Below, one piece after another: positions 61,268 through 64,000 of a stretch of 64,000 bases of DNA. Source of the DNA: Thiomicrorhabdus sp. ZW0627 (lineage in GTDB: Bacteria; Pseudomonadota; Gammaproteobacteria; Thiomicrospirales; Thiomicrospiraceae); assembly GCF_029767005.1 (NCBI RefSeq), contig NZ_JARUQR010000001.1, forward strand, positions 925,028 to 989,027, given 5' to 3'. Below the pieces are notes generated by a model. That model saw nothing but the letters and a program-made list of their open reading frames with translations, had not been told where the DNA came from and did not search any database. Position 1 is the first letter of the stretch; each line of letters starts with the position of its first letter. A program made the position numbers and the translations under genes.

Positions 61268-62041
61268 CTATTCCCAACTTTTCCATGGAGCTTTGCCAGA
61301 ATCCCAAAGATCCTCTAAATGGTGCTTATCTCTAAGCGTATCCATTGGCTGCCAAAAACCTTGATGCTCGTAGGCCATCAATTCACCATCATTAGCCAAG
61401 CCCATCAATGGTGCCTGCTCCCAAACACAGCCATCGCCATCAATACGCTCTAAGACCTTAGGTGATAGAACAAAAAATCCACCATTAATCATGGCGCCAT
61501 CACCCTTAGGTTTTTCCTTGAAACTATTTACAAGACCGTCCTGAATATCCAAAGCTCCGAAACGTCCTGGAGGATAGGTTGCTGTTAAGGTAGCCTGCTT
61601 TCCATGCTTCTTATGGAATTCAATCGTTGCACTAATATCAACATCACCTACGCCATCACCATAAGTAAAACAGAAGGCTTCCTCATCTTGGATATATTCT
61701 GCGACTCTACCTAAACGTCCACCAGTCATTGATTCATCTCCTGTATCCACAAGAGTAACAGTCCATGGCTCAGCACGCTTTTCATGAACATCCATACGGT
61801 TATCCTTCATACTGAAGGTTACGTCAGACTGATGTAGGAAATAATTCGCAAAGTATTCTTTAATCACATACCCCTTATATCCACAACAAATAACAAAATC
61901 GTTAATACCATGGGAAGAATACATTTTCATAATATGCCAAAGAATTGGCTTACCACCAATCTCAACCATTGGCTTTGGGCGTGTGCTTGTTTCTTCACTT
62001 AAACGAGTACCAAGTCCACCGGCTAGAATCACTGCTTTCAT
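61268..62041 (-). CDS. rfbF: Glucose-1-phosphate cytidylyltransferase
   Basis: RfbF makes CDP-glucose from glucose-1-P and CTP, the first step toward CDP-3,6-dideoxyhexoses. The 257-residue protein (same size as Salmonella RfbF) begins [20 protein letters not shown], followed by [19 protein letters not shown], and has [27 protein letters not shown] and [13 protein letters not shown]. The [10 protein letters not shown] segment distinguishes it from thymidylyltransferases. Confidence 0.96.
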   Translation of the reverse strand: MKAVILAGGLGTRLSEETSTRPKPMVEIGGKPILWHIMKMYSSHGINDFVICCGYKGYVIKEYFANYFLHQSDVTFSMKDNRMDVHEKRAEPWTVTLVDTGDESMTGGRLGRVAEYIQDEEAFCFTYGDGVGDVDISATIEFHKKHGKQATLTATYPPGRFGALDIQDGLVNSFKEKPKGDGAMINGGFFVLSPKVLERIDGDGCVWEQAPLMGLANDGELMAYEHQGFWQPMDTLRDKHHLEDLWDSGKAPWKSWE

Positions 62042-62066
62042 TAAATTAATTCCTATTTACTTCTTA

Positions 62067-63056
62067 TTAAAAACTTTGCACAAAGGCATCTGAATAAAAT
62101 TGTTTTTCAGGCAACCCTTGCTCCATCAACATTTTTTTTGCTGTCAGGATCATCTCATTCGAACCACATGCATAGACATGCTTTTGCTGAAAGTCGTCGA
62201 TTTTGGTCAAAGCAACTTCTTGCACATAACCCCGATCTCCTTCCCACTCATCACTTTCACCAGAAAGCACTAAGGACACATTTACCTTAAGCCTTTTAAA
62301 TTCCGGTTTCCATACAAAATCCTCAGAGTGCCTATTACCCCAAAACAGATATATATCATTCATTTGTTCAAAACTATCGTCAGCATCGAGTCTTTCCAAT
62401 ATCGAGATAATTGGGGCAATCCCTGTACCTGTTGCTAACAAGACAATATCCGTCTTATTCTCACGCACATAGAAAGTACCTTTCGGCCCTTCCAATCTTA
62501 ATAGATCATTGCCCTTCGCCTGATTAAACCAATACTCACTAAGGACACCACCTTCTACTTTTTTAATTAAAAGTGTAATTTCCTTTTCAAAAGAACTGCT
62601 CGCGATTGAATAGCTTCTTCTAACAGCATTGGGCCCGATGACATCAATATATTGCCCTTCAAGAAATTTAAAATTAGCGGTAGGAGGCAGTCTAAGCCTA
62701 ACCTCAACAACGTTTGGTGAAAGTTTCTTCAAGCTATTAATGCGAGCAGGAGTAGTCTTAACTTCAATTCCATGCAGCGCACTCAAGTCTTCACTGTCAA
62801 TCAAGATATCGCTTTTAGCTTCACAACAGCAAGTTAAAAACTTTCCATCCTCTTGCTCTTCCAATGACAATCCCAACTGAGGCTTTAACTCAGCAACTTT
62901 CCCGCTCAACAAGGAAGTTTTGCAAACACCGCATTGCCCATTTTTACAGCTATACTCAAAAACCAAATTATTTTTTAACGCGGAATCTAAAACACTACCG
63001 CCTTGAATTGAACTAAACGTGTTACCGTAAGTAGTTTTTATTAGAAATGAACTCAT
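62067..63056 (-). CDS. ascD: CDP-6-deoxy-delta-3,4-glucoseen reductase (E3, DdhD/AscD)
   Basis: This is an NADH-dependent flavo-iron-sulfur reductase that supplies electrons to RfbH. The 329-residue protein has an N-terminal plant-type [2Fe-2S] domain with C37-x4-C42-x2-C45 and C77, then an FNR-type FAD domain (RRSYSIASS) and NAD domain (LLATGTGIAPIISILERL, CGSNEMI). It is the first gene of the operon, in the order D-A-B-C known from Yersinia pseudotuberculosis ddh/asc clusters. A 208-bp gap to glmS must hold the promoter; I see no clear consensus in it. Confidence 0.94.
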   Translation of the reverse strand: MSSFLIKTTYGNTFSSIQGGSVLDSALKNNLVFEYSCKNGQCGVCKTSLLSGKVAELKPQLGLSLEEQEDGKFLTCCCEAKSDILIDSEDLSALHGIEVKTTPARINSLKKLSPNVVEVRLRLPPTANFKFLEGQYIDVIGPNAVRRSYSIASSSFEKEITLLIKKVEGGVLSEYWFNQAKGNDLLRLEGPKGTFYVRENKTDIVLLATGTGIAPIISILERLDADDSFEQMNDIYLFWGNRHSEDFVWKPEFKRLKVNVSLVLSGESDEWEGDRGYVQEVALTKIDDFQQKHVYACGSNEMILTAKKMLMEQGLPEKQFYSDAFVQSF

Positions 63057-63264
63057 ACAATTTACCTGACCATTAACCTCAATCTATCTCTTTGACAGTT
63101 CCTATTCTGAACATATTCACGCAACTCTTCATTTACCAAACACTGTTTTTAAAACCACCAACAAAACCGACTTTCTAAAAAGGATACAAGACCGAAACTA
63201 TTTTTAACGTTTGATTATCAAAATAGAATGATTTTTCAAACCAATACAACTTCCTTTACCACAC

Positions 63265-64000
63265 TTACTCTACGGTTACCGATTTTGCTAAATTTCTAGG
63301 CTGATCCACATCCGTTCCTTTAATAAGAGCCACATGGTAGCTCAAAAGCTGTAAAAGAATATTAAAGGTAATCGGTGCAGTAATACGTCCGACATTTGTC
63401 GTCGCTTTAATCACTTTAAATTCGGATTCTGAGCTCAAATCCGACTCTTCATCCTCAAACACGATCATCTGACCGCCACGAGCCTTAACTTCCTGTAAAT
63501 TAGATTTCAATTTTTCTAACAGGTCGTCTTTCGGAGCAATAGCAATAACCGGAATCTGTTCATCAATCAATGCTAAAGGGCCATGCTTAAGTTCACCGGC
63601 CGGATAGGCCTCGGCGTGAATATAACTGATTTCCTTTAACTTCAAAGCCCCTTCAAGTGCGATTGGATACATAGTACCCCTCCCCAGAAAAAGCGCACTT
63701 TCCTTGTCCGCAAAACACTGCGCGATCTTCTTAATTTTCTTCTCATGTTCAAGTGCGTTTTTAACCAGTCCAGGCAGTTTCTGCAATCCATGAACAATTT
63801 TCTGTTCCTGCGCTTCAGACATCACACCTAAAGACTTCCCGATTGCGGTCAGCAATAAAGACAAGGCAACCAATTGCGTCGTAAACGCTTTAGTGGAAGC
63901 CACCCCAATCTCAGGCCCCGCATGCGTCAGAAAGGTAAAATCGGATTCTCGCGTTAAACTCGATTCAGGTACATTACAAATCGTCAATGTGGGGATATTT
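63265..64000 (-). CDS. glmS: Glucosamine-6-phosphate synthase, C-terminal part (cut by window edge)
   Basis: GlmS makes glucosamine-6-P from fructose-6-P and glutamine. Only the isomerase half is present. The frame runs open to the edge (reading [17 protein letters not shown]), so the gene continues beyond 64000. Visible motifs are [59 protein letters not shown] and the conserved C-terminus [13 protein letters not shown]. It lies upstream of the polysaccharide operon on the same strand. No terminator hairpin is obvious after its stop. Confidence 0.96.
   Translation of the reverse strand, partial: NIPTLTICNVPESSLTRESDFTFLTHAGPEIGVASTKAFTTQLVALSLLLTAIGKSLGVMSEAQEQKIVHGLQKLPGLVKNALEHEKKIKKIAQCFADKESALFLGRGTMYPIALEGALKLKEISYIHAEAYPAGELKHGPLALIDEQIPVIAIAPKDDLLEKLKSNLQEVKARGGQMIVFEDEESDLSSESEFKVIKATTNVGRITAPITFNILLQLLSYHVALIKGTDVDQPRNLAKSVTVE

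Overview
The window looks like chromosomal DNA of a gammaproteobacterium. Gene content and order match that group: mlaFE(D), yrbG-kdsC-lptCAB-hpf, queA-tgt-yajC-secDF, lptFG divergent from pepA-holC, and pilT-pilU. Protein style and base composition would fit a marine sulfur oxidiser of the Thiomicrospira/Hydrogenovibrio/Thiomicrorhabdus group. That assignment is a guess, because no diagnostic gene such as rRNA, sox or carboxysome genes is present.

Layout. 1-31 kb is mostly conserved housekeeping and envelope biogenesis. It holds phospholipid trafficking (mlaF, mlaE, start of mlaD), a CaCA antiporter, Kdo phosphatase, the LPS transport genes lptC/lptA/lptB, hibernation factor hpf, Mg2+ channel mgtE, an OmpA-type lipoprotein, RF3, the Sec accessory operon with queuosine genes, two cyclic-di-GMP enzymes, three tRNAs (Leu-CAA, Val-GAC, Asn-GTT), a repeat-bearing lipoprotein, a YjbH-like outer-membrane protein, rlmJ and lptG/lptF. 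31-41.9 kb holds pepA-holC, an orphan Wzz-like protein, the pilus retraction ATPases pilT/pilU, uvrB, an aminotransferase, and a comEA-ligE pair (periplasmic DNA-binding protein plus secreted ATP-dependent DNA ligase). 41.9-64 kb is a surface polysaccharide locus. It has a Wza/OtnA-type exporter and Wzz, an initiating phosphoglycosyltransferase, and one tightly packed minus-strand operon of 14 genes (about 47.3-63.1 kb), ending at a truncated glmS.

How the genes work together. The polysaccharide operon encodes two nucleotide-sugar routes: mannose-6-P to GDP-mannose to a GDP-6-deoxyhexose, probably GDP-D-rhamnose (manB, manC, gmd, rmd), and glucose-1-P to a CDP-3,6-dideoxyhexose (ddhD/ascD, rfbF, rfbG, rfbH). 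The second route is completed by an RmlC-like epimerase and a reductase, a set that best fits CDP-ascarylose. Three glycosyltransferases, a Wzy-like polymerase and a Wzx-like flippase would assemble and move the unit. The lpt genes elsewhere in the window supply the LPS export machine that such an O-antigen would use.

Striking non-genic signals. A palindrome centred on CAGGCCTG occurs 12 times between 6.9 and 40.5 kb, mostly between genes, and not at all in the polysaccharide locus. An intrinsic terminator is embedded in the signal-peptide codons of ligE. Another sits directly in front of the prfC ribosome-binding site. I see no CRISPR array, insertion sequence, prophage or rRNA.
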